A stretch of 34,801 nt of DNA from Methanosarcinales archaeon (GTDB lineage: Archaea; Halobacteriota; Methanosarcinia; Methanosarcinales; Methanocomedenaceae): contig JACUTQ010000005.1 of the NCBI GenBank assembly GCA_014859725.1, forward strand, positions 1 through 34,801. Reading direction: 5' to 3'. This document shows, in pieces, positions 8,101 to 14,902 of the stretch (positions are counted from its first letter, which is position 1; every line of letters begins with the position of its first letter). The notes beneath the pieces are model-generated. The model was not told the origin of the DNA. It saw only the letters and a list, made by a program, of their open reading frames with translations, and searched no databases. The position numbers and the translations under genes were made by a program.

Positions 8101-8228
8101 CAGATTATATGCAGGAGCAGCTGCCTGACCTTATGCCTAAGGCCATGGAGAATCTGATGCCAAATATGATGCCGCAGATTGCACCGCTTTTGACCCCTAA
8201 GATGATAGAGTATATTAAGATGCATTGA
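5181..8228 (+). CDS. FAD/Fe-S oxidoreductase fusion, D-lactate/glycolate dehydrogenase type, with Met/Pro-rich tail
   Basis: This 1015-residue protein fuses a GlcD/Dld-like flavoprotein to a GlpC/HdrD-like iron-sulfur module. Residues about 45-215 form the FAD-binding domain (VPRAGASSGYGG, SSTVGGWLAQTGIGYGSYEYG), followed by the FAD-linked oxidase C-domain to about 465 (VDPNGIMNPETL). Two 4Fe-4S motifs follow (TCAQCGYCVGEC near 505; CTTCETCVFKC near 560). Two cysteine-rich CCG domains come next: AGCT...ACCGIP...SCPAC and DSCHIG...HCCGS...CPCC (640-850). These are the type of domain that carries the special cluster in HdrB/HdrD. The last 120 or so residues contain about 25 methionines in repeated MP/LMP units. 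It probably oxidises D-lactate or another 2-hydroxyacid and passes electrons to a membrane or Hdr-like acceptor. The start is GTG with GGGAGTG upstream. Exact substrate is not determined. Confidence 0.85.
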   Translation: MVKAKHSISDNEMNELSKIFGKRVNFSKRERHYYTHDVGTMPSLIKPLLGRVEPAAIVKIGSEEEAIKLFEFANKYLIPIVPRAGASSGYGGIIPTKGGVIADVTLMNKIIEIDKDNLTATVGAGIIWEQLESKLRLKGLALKAVPSSAPSSTVGGWLAQTGIGYGSYEYGWSYDTMESARVVLPTGEVKEFSSDDLINISGTMGTTGIITQVKLKIRKYEQTSATSAEFPDASSMKNAIKAVGEKNIPVWAISFLNPSWADMKNRAPSKTHHGHPIDEHRPILPVSYILNFVYPESRDVSGLRDVIINAGGTVLPDEIAKHETDDWYRSMKVKRLGPSFVPAEVLVPVDSIDKVLDEIERKISLPVMVEGMISNDNRATLLCFIPHSERSIRFNLAFPLALSIIKIAQNNGGRIYSSGLYFAKQAEKVFGERFTRIQEYKKQVDPNGIMNPETLTGKTVLKTGLSFAQAFEPVTRFVGNRSGIKKKAEFKDEKDIPGDIISHAFTCAQCGYCVGECDQYYGRGWESQSPRGKWFFIKEYLKGHEKLDQEQVNTFLACTTCETCVFKCQLDLPIEPAWLRLRQLFVETLGKMTFPPFEIMAASLLKERNIWASYQDQRDKWLPDDLRGKIKEKADHAYFAGCTASLVEKDIAIGTARMLDDAGVEFTYMGDEEACCGIPMLAAGKWKVFEMIMRMNVANMKKRDVKTVVTSCPACWLVWHTFYPDWARKLGIEYNFEVKHYSEVLADRLDVLKPKFKVPINKVVSWHDSCHIGRAGGIYEPPRELIKAIPGVEFRDLEHNRERSHCCGSVLSLLADPQVASIIGRIKLNEAVDVGSDLLLAACPCCQVQLRVSAQKNKIPVEVQDLGAVLARSLGYNIPDTTNDALDAWAVFEKMIFLMRPENMTDLMIELLPEMIAAMPSYLRTMMKTVKYVPGMGAVMKPIMPRMMLLLIPSLMPKVMPDMLEAVGRRIPMPDYMQEQLPDLMPKAMENLMPNMMPQIAPLLTPKMIEYIKMH

Positions 8229-8233
8229 ACTCT

Positions 8234-8848
8234 TCAGTTATTTGCTATCATTATCAGAAAATTATACAATATCAGGTATAATACCAGCAAGATAAGGGTA
8301 AATAGCAGACTTTCCTTCCATTCTTCATTCCAGTTGGCACCAAAAAATAGGCCGATTACAAATCCAATTGCGTGGGATATATATGCCACACTCCCCGGTT
8401 CTCCGGATTGAATAGAGATAAAATTAAAAACAAAGAACAAAATTGCCAGTGGTCCGATTGGTGAAAGGAACCTACCTGAAATACCGGGATGCCTGACAAG
8501 TAATACAACAGCCATTAAAGTAAATATGGCACCTGATGCACCGACCATATTTGATTGTGGATAAAATGGAATACTTATGATGAAGGTTAGAATTCCGCCT
8601 GTGAAAAATGCAACTCCCGTACGTAGCGGACCTACCTCTTCCTCAAGAAAAGTGCCGAACAAATACAGAAATAACATATTGCCTGCAAGATGAAGAAAAT
8701 CAGAATGAATGAAAATGGCTGTTATTAATGTATAATAATTCCCGTTCATTAAAGCCATTAAACTAAAAGCAAGGTTTAGATTAGGATGGGTCCAGGCATA
8801 CAGGCTTAAACCTATACATATCATTATCAGAAAAGATGTAATTCTCAT
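8234..8848 (-). CDS. Rhomboid family intramembrane serine protease
   Basis: The 204-residue product is an integral membrane protein with about six predicted helices. It carries the rhomboid catalytic signature: His53 and Asn57 in HLAGN on the second helix, Ser105 in GASG, and His159 in YISHAIGF on a later helix. The enzyme cuts substrate proteins within or next to the membrane. Substrates are unknown. Its start lies 12 bases after the end of the fumarase beta gene on the same strand, so it is probably read through from the fumarase operon. Its end nearly touches the converging dehydrogenase gene (5 bases apart). Confidence 0.9.
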   Translation of the reverse strand: MRITSFLIMICIGLSLYAWTHPNLNLAFSLMALMNGNYYTLITAIFIHSDFLHLAGNMLFLYLFGTFLEEEVGPLRTGVAFFTGGILTFIISIPFYPQSNMVGASGAIFTLMAVVLLVRHPGISGRFLSPIGPLAILFFVFNFISIQSGEPGSVAYISHAIGFVIGLFFGANWNEEWKESLLFTLILLVLYLILYNFLIMIANN

Positions 8849-8860
8849 TTTATATAGTGT

Positions 8861-9442
8861 CTAATTAAATGTTTTATCGAAAGTATTTCCTGCCCGTTCC
8901 ATGACCTCTCCAAACAGGTCCATGCCTCCGGCATCCACTCCTACGATCAAAGGCCCGAACCTCTCAACCTCCAATACCCACACAGCCTCTGGCATTCCCA
9001 GCTCAAGCCAGTGTACACCCTTCACTTCTTTTATCATATCAACAGCCAGTGCAGCACACCCGCCCGTATATGCAAGGTATACGCACCGTCCTTCAAGAAC
9101 AGGACCAATGTCCTTCATCCCGCCTTTGCCGATAATGGCCCTCACATTATAATTATCAAGTAGTGCCGGTGTCATCTCTGTCATCCTGGCACTGGTGGTT
9201 GGTCCGGCAGCCACCGCCTCCCAGCCGCCGTCGGCCTTCTGCATCAACGGACCGCAATGATATAATACCGCTCCATCCAGGTCAAAAGGAAGAGGCTTGC
9301 CTTCGTCGGTCAAATCCAATATTCGCATGTGTGCTTCATCCCGTGCAGTAAAAATAATGCCAGACAGGTACACAATATCCCCTGCATTAAGTTCCAGAAT
9401 ATCATAACTATCAAGGGGTGTAGTCAAATGGTGTTCAGTCAT
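8861..9442 (-). CDS. fumB: Fumarate hydratase class I, beta subunit
   Basis: This 193-residue protein matches the C-terminal (beta) domain of class I iron-sulfur fumarases, which archaea encode as two subunits. Visible landmarks are GDIVYLSGIIFTARDEAH near the N-terminus, GPTTSARMTEMTPALL (substrate-binding region), IGKGGM and YTGGCAALA. It hydrates fumarate to malate with the alpha subunit. Its start overlaps the alpha gene by 8 bases, indicating translational coupling. The symbol follows common archaeal usage for the beta subunit and should not be confused with E. coli FumB. Confidence 0.92.
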   Translation of the reverse strand: MTEHHLTTPLDSYDILELNAGDIVYLSGIIFTARDEAHMRILDLTDEGKPLPFDLDGAVLYHCGPLMQKADGGWEAVAAGPTTSARMTEMTPALLDNYNVRAIIGKGGMKDIGPVLEGRCVYLAYTGGCAALAVDMIKEVKGVHWLELGMPEAVWVLEVERFGPLIVGVDAGGMDLFGEVMERAGNTFDKTFN

Positions 9443-10274
9443 CCTCAGCCCTCAATATAACAGATGCATGCCTGTTGCCCCAACACTGGATATTCACGGC
9501 CACTGGTAGCGATGCGGTATGACAATATGCCTTCTCTACATGCACAGCCAGTGCAGTTGTCCTGCCACCCAATCCCATGGGTCCTATGCCTAACGAATTG
9601 ATAGCATCCAGTATCATCTGCTCATACTCATCCATGTGGTCAAGATCCCGAAGCAGTGCACGCTTGGCAGACCTTGCCGATTTATCAAAACTACCTCCTA
9701 TACCCACACCGACAACAATAGGTGGACAGGGCATACCACCTGAATTCAATACGGTCTCAACAATAAACTGCTTGATCATATCGATCTGGGTGGGTTTGAG
9801 CATCCTCAATGCACTCATGTTTTCGGAACCTGCACCTTTAGGAGCCACCGTGATCTTTATTGCATCCCCGTCCACAAAAGAATAATTGATATCTGGCAGC
9901 CCGTCTCCTGTATTATCCCCTGAGTTCTTTCTCGTTAGGGGGTCCACTGCATTTGGACGTAAGGGAACACTTAACGTTGCCTTTCTAACACCCTGTATGA
10001 TGGCAGCATCCAGATCGAAATCAATACATACCTGCCTGCCGATCTCAACAAAGAATACCAGGATACCAGTGTCCTGGCACATTGGTATAGTCCTGCTGTT
10101 TGCTATTTTGATATTTTCAAGAATAGCAGATAATTGTGCTTTAGCAGTAGGATTGTCTTCTGACGTCGTGGCATTTTTTAAGGCAACAATGACATCATCA
10201 GGCAATTCGGTTTCTGCCCGTTTAATAATGTTTTCGACAGCATCTGATACTGTCTGGCTTTTCAGATCGCTCAT
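9435..10274 (-). CDS. fumA: Fumarate hydratase class I, alpha subunit
   Basis: The 279-residue product is the alpha subunit of two-component class I fumarase and holds the catalytic 4Fe-4S cluster. The three expected cluster cysteines are visible: Cys in PMCQDTGI, in GGMPCPPIVVGVGIGG and in KAYCHTASLPVAV. Length is typical. Its ATG overlaps the stop of malate dehydrogenase by 4 bases (ATGA), and its end overlaps the beta subunit start. These overlaps place it firmly in a malate/fumarate operon. Confidence 0.93.
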   Translation of the reverse strand: MSDLKSQTVSDAVENIIKRAETELPDDVIVALKNATTSEDNPTAKAQLSAILENIKIANSRTIPMCQDTGILVFFVEIGRQVCIDFDLDAAIIQGVRKATLSVPLRPNAVDPLTRKNSGDNTGDGLPDINYSFVDGDAIKITVAPKGAGSENMSALRMLKPTQIDMIKQFIVETVLNSGGMPCPPIVVGVGIGGSFDKSARSAKRALLRDLDHMDEYEQMILDAINSLGIGPMGLGGRTTALAVHVEKAYCHTASLPVAVNIQCWGNRHASVILRAEDD

Positions 10275-11194
10275 AGTTCAAGTTTTGAGATACCCTGTTT
10301 TACAGCTTCTGCAGACCTGTCAAGCATAGCCCGCTCATCAGCTGAGAGTTTTAACTGGATGATTTCCTCAACGCCGCCTTTACCAAGTTTCGCAGGTACG
10401 CCCAGATATATGTCCTTATAACCGTACTGGCCTTCAAGATAGGCACAGGCAGGCAGGATGCGTTTCTGGTCTCTGATTATAGATTCCGCCATACTTGTAA
10501 TGGCTGCTGACGGGGCATAGAAAGCACTGCCGTTCTTGAGCAACTCAACGATCTCGGCCCCGCCATTCACAGTACGCTGAACCAGTCTGTCTATGGTGGC
10601 TTTATCCATCAATTCTGTGATAGGTACTCCCGTTACCGTCGTATTCTTAGGTAGCGGTACCATTGAATCCCCGTGTCCTCCCAGGACCATAGCATCCACA
10701 TTCCTGGCAGAACAGCCCAACTCCATTGCTACAAAAGTCGCGAACCTGCCAGAATCCAGCACCCCGCTCATGCCAAAAACCCTGTTGGATGGGAACCCGG
10801 TCTTTTTTAACACCACATATGTCATAATGTCCAGCGGATTAGTTACAACCATAACTATGGCATCTGGAGCATATTTTTTAATATTCTCACTGACATCGCT
10901 TACAATATCACGGTTTATCTTTACCAGGTCATCACGATTCATGCCCGGCTTTCTGGCGATGCCGGCAGTGATTATGACCAGGTCCGACCCTTCGATATCT
11001 GAATAATCGTTAGTACCAAGTACATTAGCATCAAAACCTAAAATTGGTCCTGACTGCATGAGATCAAGGGCCTTACCTTGCGGCATGCCTTTTATGATGT
11101 CCATTAATACCAGATCACCAAGTTCTTTTTCAGCGATCCTCTGTACAGTGGTTGCCCCCACGAACCCAGCACCGACGATTGTGATTTTTTTCAA
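10271..11194 (-). CDS. mdh: NAD-dependent malate dehydrogenase
   Basis: This 307-residue protein is a lactate/malate dehydrogenase family enzyme of the LDH-like MDH type. The Rossmann motif GAGFVGATT is at residues 8-16, and Asp32 at the end of the second strand predicts preference for NAD(H). Catalytic landmarks include ARKPGMNRDDL (mobile loop Arg), VTNPLDIMTYV and the active-site His in LGGHGDSMVPL. Substrate discrimination between malate and lactate rests on the loop and on context. Its position directly before fumarase and after malic enzyme favours malate. GGAGG lies upstream of the ATG. A 73-base gap separates it from the malic enzyme gene. Confidence 0.92.
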   Translation of the reverse strand: MKKITIVGAGFVGATTVQRIAEKELGDLVLMDIIKGMPQGKALDLMQSGPILGFDANVLGTNDYSDIEGSDLVIITAGIARKPGMNRDDLVKINRDIVSDVSENIKKYAPDAIVMVVTNPLDIMTYVVLKKTGFPSNRVFGMSGVLDSGRFATFVAMELGCSARNVDAMVLGGHGDSMVPLPKNTTVTGVPITELMDKATIDRLVQRTVNGGAEIVELLKNGSAFYAPSAAITSMAESIIRDQKRILPACAYLEGQYGYKDIYLGVPAKLGKGGVEEIIQLKLSADERAMLDRSAEAVKQGISKLEL

Positions 11195-11267
11195 GTTTTA
11201 ATCCTCCAGTATAATATAACCTTTTATGCGTTATAGGTTATTATTCGTCGAATAGAGATGACAATTT

Positions 11268-12524
11268 CTATTTATGATGCCGTCTACTATGCTCTATCAG
11301 TTTTTCGGCATGCCTGGCTACTTCTTCGGGTGTTGGTGAGACCATGGCCGCTCCTGTAAGCACAGCAGCCTTTGCCACTGCTGCTGCAACTCTGGGCACC
11401 ACTCGCCTGTCCAGTGGACCTGGCAGGATATGGTTTTCATCCAGTTCTGAATCGGTTATAATCCCTGCAAGGGCGTTGGCAGCTGCCATCTTCATCTCGA
11501 TATTGATCCCTGTAGCTCTGGTATCAAGCGCACCCCTGAATATGCCAGGAAACCCCAGTACATTGTTAACCTGATTGGGATAATCAGAACGTCCCGTGGC
11601 CACCACCTTTGCACCGGCTTCCATTGCGTCTTCGGGCATGATCTCAGGTACTGGGTTTGCCATGGCAAAGATAATGGAATCTGCGGCCATGTTTTGAACC
11701 ATCTCCTTAGATACAATATTACCCACAGACACTCCGATAAATACATCTGCGCCCTGAATTGCTTTATCCAAACCTCCCATCACCCCCCTCATGTTGGTAA
11801 GACCAGCCAGCAAATATTTCATAGAATTCATACCTTCCCTGCGTGACTGGCCTATGATGCCCCGGCTATCACATACCACCATATCCCTTACACCTGCTCT
11901 GATCAACATAAGAGCAATAGCTACCCCGGCCGCACCGGATCCGTTTATGACCACCCTTATATTACTGATATCCTTTCCCACTAACTTCAATGCATTAATT
12001 AGCCCGGCATAGACTACAATGGCAGTACCGTGCTGGTCATCATGAAATACAGGAATGTCCAGTCCACTATCAAGCCGCCGCTCGATCTCAAAACATCGCG
12101 GTGCGCTGATATCTTCCAGATTGATTCCGCCAAAAAAAGGAGCAATATGTTTTACTGTTTTTATGATCTCCTCTGTATCTTTGGTATCCAGACATATAGG
12201 GACTGCATCCACCCCTCCCAGAGACTTGAACAATATTGATTTACCTTCCATCACAGGGATGGCTGCAGAGGCTCCAATATCTCCCAGACCCAATACTGCC
12301 GATCCGTCGGTTACCACTGCCACAAAATTCCCTTTACTGGTATAAGTATAGACTTCATCCGGATTTGCCCGGATAACCCTGCAGGGTTCAGCTACTCCGG
12401 GTGTATAATCAACACTCAGATCATGCACATCATCAAGTGAGACCTTACTGGCTACTTCCAGCACTCCCTTGTGTAACTCGTGGACCTTTAATGATTCTTC
12501 GTAAATTGATTCGTTTTCTCCCAT
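11268..12524 (-). CDS. mae: Malic enzyme (malate dehydrogenase, oxaloacetate-decarboxylating)
   Basis: The 418-residue protein matches the short prokaryotic malic enzymes: malate + NAD(P)+ to pyruvate + CO2 + NAD(P)H. Visible are the YTPGVAEPCR motif near residue 42, the metal-binding block FHDDQHGTA (about 160), and a Rossmann motif (NGSGAAGVAIA) starting the NAD(P) domain. No phosphotransacetylase domain is fused at the C-terminus, as expected for this length. Together with MDH and fumarase it forms a short route linking pyruvate to C4 acids, which methanogen relatives use to make fumarate and aspartate precursors. It lies 6 bases after the DUF166 gene. The cofactor preference cannot be decided by eye. 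Confidence 0.9.
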   Translation of the reverse strand: MGENESIYEESLKVHELHKGVLEVASKVSLDDVHDLSVDYTPGVAEPCRVIRANPDEVYTYTSKGNFVAVVTDGSAVLGLGDIGASAAIPVMEGKSILFKSLGGVDAVPICLDTKDTEEIIKTVKHIAPFFGGINLEDISAPRCFEIERRLDSGLDIPVFHDDQHGTAIVVYAGLINALKLVGKDISNIRVVINGSGAAGVAIALMLIRAGVRDMVVCDSRGIIGQSRREGMNSMKYLLAGLTNMRGVMGGLDKAIQGADVFIGVSVGNIVSKEMVQNMAADSIIFAMANPVPEIMPEDAMEAGAKVVATGRSDYPNQVNNVLGFPGIFRGALDTRATGINIEMKMAAANALAGIITDSELDENHILPGPLDRRVVPRVAAAVAKAAVLTGAAMVSPTPEEVARHAEKLIEHSRRHHK

Positions 12525-12530
12525 ATGTCA

Positions 12531-13211
12531 TCATCCCTTTTCATAGTATTTCTTTATTGCGTCTTCCATCGCTTTTTTATGCAACCGGGCAGAATTATGT
12601 ATCCCTTCCCTGGTCCCTCTTGCAGCTCTGCAAGGATATTGTTGAACCAGTAAACCCGCTTTGGCTGGTGCATCAATTACGGGAACTCCTATCAGGTTCT
12701 TTGCCATCAACCATGTTGAACCACATGGAGCTCCTTTGATTACTTTTACTTCACTGATTTTATCGTCTCTGATTTTTATCTGAAGCCCCGGACATCCTAA
12801 TCTGGTTGAGAACTCGTAAATTTCAGGATTTTTATCGCTGCAGATCGCACAGCATATATCCTCAACTAAAATCCTGGTATTATATTTTTTTGATATATCC
12901 CTCAAAAAATCCGGGTCCCCTGCGAGGGATCGCCCTCCAGGTATTATTACAGCCTTAGTTCCTGCCTGTGCCGCACGGTTAACTATCTCAGGAGTAATAT
13001 CAGGATGAAGACTATATGTGATGACCAGATCCATACCAAATACATCATTGTCTAGTGCAAGATCATCCACAAAAGAGGCGGGATCTTCGATAAAATCAGG
13101 AAGTATGGAAGGTATCGAGTCGCTTTCAGTCATGAAATCAGTATATTTCTCAATTGTATCCAGTAAACGTGCGCCATATTTGCCCCGCGTAATTACTCCT
13201 ATGGTGAGCAT
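12531..13211 (-). CDS. DUF166 family protein
   Basis: This 226-residue protein belongs to the archaeal DUF166 family (sometimes labelled thymidylate synthase without good support). Conserved features are the N-terminal strand TIGVITRGKYGARL, a cysteine-rich centre (EDICCAIC, LGCPGLQIKI), GAPCGSTWLMAKNLIG and YPCRAARGT near the end. The cysteines suggest a metal or iron-sulfur site, but the function is not known to me. It is the first gene of the malate/fumarate operon, 6 bases before the malic enzyme, and it is transcribed divergently from cdrS-ftsZ2. Confidence 0.82.
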   Translation of the reverse strand: MLTIGVITRGKYGARLLDTIEKYTDFMTESDSIPSILPDFIEDPASFVDDLALDNDVFGMDLVITYSLHPDITPEIVNRAAQAGTKAVIIPGGRSLAGDPDFLRDISKKYNTRILVEDICCAICSDKNPEIYEFSTRLGCPGLQIKIRDDKISEVKVIKGAPCGSTWLMAKNLIGVPVIDAPAKAGLLVQQYPCRAARGTREGIHNSARLHKKAMEDAIKKYYEKG

Positions 13212-13259
13212 GAAGTAATATTATCCTGATGGAGGTTTAATATTTTGGGAAGAAATGAC

Positions 13260-13270
13260 AAATATATATA
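13260..13270 (-). promoter_or_regulatory. TATA box for the DUF166-malic enzyme-mdh-fum operon
   Basis: The minus strand reads TATATATATTT here, 49-59 bases before the DUF166 start. The predicted transcription start near 13240 would leave a leader of about 28 bases. Confidence 0.5.
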
Positions 13271-13283
13271 CCTTTACAAAAAC

Positions 13284-13293
13284 TATTTATATG
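13284..13293 (+). promoter_or_regulatory. TATA box for cdrS-ftsZ2
   Basis: TATTTATATG is the best TATA-like element on the plus strand before cdrS. The expected start of transcription, about 25 bases on, falls near 13313, inside the second unit of the 11-bp array. The leader would be about 108 bases. A second candidate lies at 13260-13270. Confidence 0.45.
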
Positions 13294-13299
13294 ATTAAT

Positions 13300-13398
13300 G
13301 TCAGACAGATAGCATACAACCGTCATACTTTTGTCAGACATACAGCAGACGAAGAGCAGACAAGCGTCATACATTCGTCAGACGCATGTCGGACAGAT
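13300..13398 (+). repeat. Nine tandem 11-bp units before cdrS-ftsZ2, probable operator array
   Basis: Nine units begin at 13300, 13311, 13322, 13333, 13344, 13355, 13366, 13377 and 13388. Each starts with a heptamer fitting [GA][TG]C[AG][GT]AC, for example GTCAGAC, AGCAGAC or GTCATAC, followed by four variable bases. The period is exactly 11 bp, close to one helical turn, so the heptamers all face one side of the DNA. The array runs from just past the TATA-like box to 8 bases before the ribosome binding site. The period is not a multiple of three and there is no start codon, so it is not coding. Ribbon-helix-helix proteins are known to bind tandem short repeats, so the adjacent CdrS is the natural candidate ligand. 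That assignment is inference. Confidence 0.85.
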
Positions 13399-13420
13399 CT
13401 GAAAGGGAGGGAGTAAACCC

Positions 13421-13612
13421 ATGCAAAGAGTAACAATAAGGCTCCCCGAGCAACAATTAAAAATGATCGATTTGATGGTCGACCAAGGAGAATTTCCGTC
13501 CGCGAGTGAAGCAATCAGGGCGGCTATAAGAGACCTGATAGATCAAAGAAGTGATAAAATCATCCGTAACCTTCAATTGTTGGAACGGATAGGAACAAAA
13601 ATAAATGCATGA
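13421..13612 (+). CDS. cdrS: Ribbon-helix-helix regulator CdrS
   Basis: The 63-residue product is a short ribbon-helix-helix (CopG-like) DNA-binding protein: a beta strand [11 protein letters not shown], a first helix ([11 protein letters not shown]) and the [16 protein letters not shown] helix typical of the fold. It sits directly before ftsZ2, the arrangement known from haloarchaea, where CdrS is a regulator of cell division genes. The ribosome binding site GGGAGGGAG lies 6 bases before the ATG. The stop TGA overlaps a non-preferred ftsZ ATG at 13609. It has a 209-base upstream region containing the 11-bp repeat array. I infer autoregulation of the cdrS-ftsZ2 transcript. Confidence 0.87.
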   Translation: MQRVTIRLPEQQLKMIDLMVDQGEFPSASEAIRAAIRDLIDQRSDKIIRNLQLLERIGTKINA

Positions 13613-13632
13613 ATAACCAGAGGGGATGTAAA

Positions 13633-14766
13633 ATGCAAAATATTGTACAAGAAGCATTAAAAAACTCGGAAAAGGAAAACCTTGCCAGACAGAGTTTCCA
13701 GATCGAAGATATAGGAGAAGATTTCGGAGACCCTAAGATCGTAATAGTAGGATGTGGTGGTGCAGGTAATAACACCATAAACAGACTCTATAATATGGGC
13801 GTTAAGGGTGCAGAGACAATAGCAATCAATACGGACAAACAGCACCTTGAGATGATCCAGGCAGATAAGAAGATATTGGTAGGTAAATCACTAACAAGGG
13901 GCCTTGGCGCTGGCGGTTATCCTGAAGTGGGCCGCAGAGCAGCTGAACTTGCAAGAGGGACATTGGAAGAAGTCCTGAAAGGTGCAGACCTGGTATTTAT
14001 CACAGCAGGCATGGGTGGCGGAACTGGTACTGGAACCGCACCAGTGATTGCTGAGATCGCCAAACAACACGACGCAATTGTAGTCGGAATGGTATCAAGC
14101 CCCTTCCGGGTAGAAAGAGCACGGGCAATTAAAGCAGAAGAAGGTTTGGAAGAATTAAGAAAAGCAGCTGATACAGCCATAGTTCTTGATAATAACAGGC
14201 TGCTGGATTATGTACCCAACCTGCCGATCGAGCAGGCATTTTCTGTGATGGATCAATTAATTGCCGAGACCGTTAAAGGTATCAGCGAAACTATTACTTC
14301 TCCATCATTGATCAACCTGGATTATGCTGACGTTAGGACCATTATGGGGTGCGGCGGCGTAGCAGTAATGCTGGTTGGAGAGGCCAGAAACCAGGATCGA
14401 GGCGACTCGGTGGTAAGAGCAGCCCTGAACCATCCACTGCTTGATGTAGATTACAGAGGTGCAACCGGATGTCTGGTTCACATAACAGGCGGACCTGATT
14501 TAACATTATCAGAGGCTGAAGAGGTTGCTGAAGCTCTAACATATGAACTTGACGATCGTGCAAATGTCATTTGGGGCGCAAGAATCAACAAGGAATATGA
14601 AGGTCGGGTACGTGTCATGGCTATCATGACAGGTGTTCAATCACCAAATATCCTGGGTCCACAGTCACAGCCCGTACGACACAGCGAAATGACAGGTATG
14701 CTTGATAGAAGACCTGTTGCACCAAGAAACAACGGTTCCATTATAGACGTAATCCCAATGCATTAA
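13633..14766 (+). CDS. ftsZ2: Cell division GTPase FtsZ, FtsZ2 type
   Basis: This 377-residue tubulin homologue forms the division ring. Landmarks are [10 protein letters not shown] near residue 40, the tubulin signature [24 protein letters not shown] and the synergy-loop region [11 protein letters not shown] that completes the GTPase site of the neighbouring subunit. The N-terminus (MQNIVQEAL) and the body resemble haloarchaeal FtsZ2 more than FtsZ1, and the cdrS neighbour agrees. I start at 13633 because GAGGGG lies 7 bases upstream and haloarchaeal FtsZ2 proteins begin in the same way. An upstream ATG at 13609 adds eight residues and overlaps the cdrS stop, so it is less likely. Confidence 0.93.
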   Translation: MQNIVQEALKNSEKENLARQSFQIEDIGEDFGDPKIVIVGCGGAGNNTINRLYNMGVKGAETIAINTDKQHLEMIQADKKILVGKSLTRGLGAGGYPEVGRRAAELARGTLEEVLKGADLVFITAGMGGGTGTGTAPVIAEIAKQHDAIVVGMVSSPFRVERARAIKAEEGLEELRKAADTAIVLDNNRLLDYVPNLPIEQAFSVMDQLIAETVKGISETITSPSLINLDYADVRTIMGCGGVAVMLVGEARNQDRGDSVVRAALNHPLLDVDYRGATGCLVHITGGPDLTLSEAEEVAEALTYELDDRANVIWGARINKEYEGRVRVMAIMTGVQSPNILGPQSQPVRHSEMTGMLDRRPVAPRNNGSIIDVIPMH

Positions 14767-14781
14767 GTCAGGGATTAATCG

Positions 14782-14813
14782 GGCTGACAATTCCGTCAGC
14801 CTATTCTTTTTTT
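14782..14813 (+). terminator. Hairpin plus T-run after ftsZ2
   Basis: The arms GGCTGAC (14782-14788) and GTCAGCC (14795-14801) pair perfectly across a 6-base loop and are followed by a T-run ending with seven Ts (14807-14813). It begins 15 bases after the ftsZ2 stop and separates cdrS-ftsZ2 from the citramalate synthase gene. Confidence 0.8.
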
Positions 14814-14842
14814 ATTATCTAGTATACGTAGTTCGATACTTT

Positions 14843-14851
14843 TTTATATTT
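14843..14851 (+). promoter_or_regulatory. TATA box for the citramalate synthase gene
   Basis: TTTATATTT lies 52-60 bases before the candidate ATG at 14903, after the ftsZ2 terminator. The predicted transcription start near 14872 leaves a leader of about 30 bases containing the AGGAG ribosome binding site at 14890-14894. Confidence 0.5.
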
Positions 14852-14902
14852 TAAACTTAATTATAAGAACCAATTATCTACTATTTGGTAGGAGATATTA
14901 AT

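Noticed and set aside
13300-13398. CRISPR array
   Set aside because: The units are 11 bp with no spacers of CRISPR length and no cas genes nearby.
13609-13632. FtsZ2 start at ATG 13609
   Set aside because: It adds eight residues not typical of the family, and the good ribosome binding site (GAGGGG) fits the ATG at 13633.
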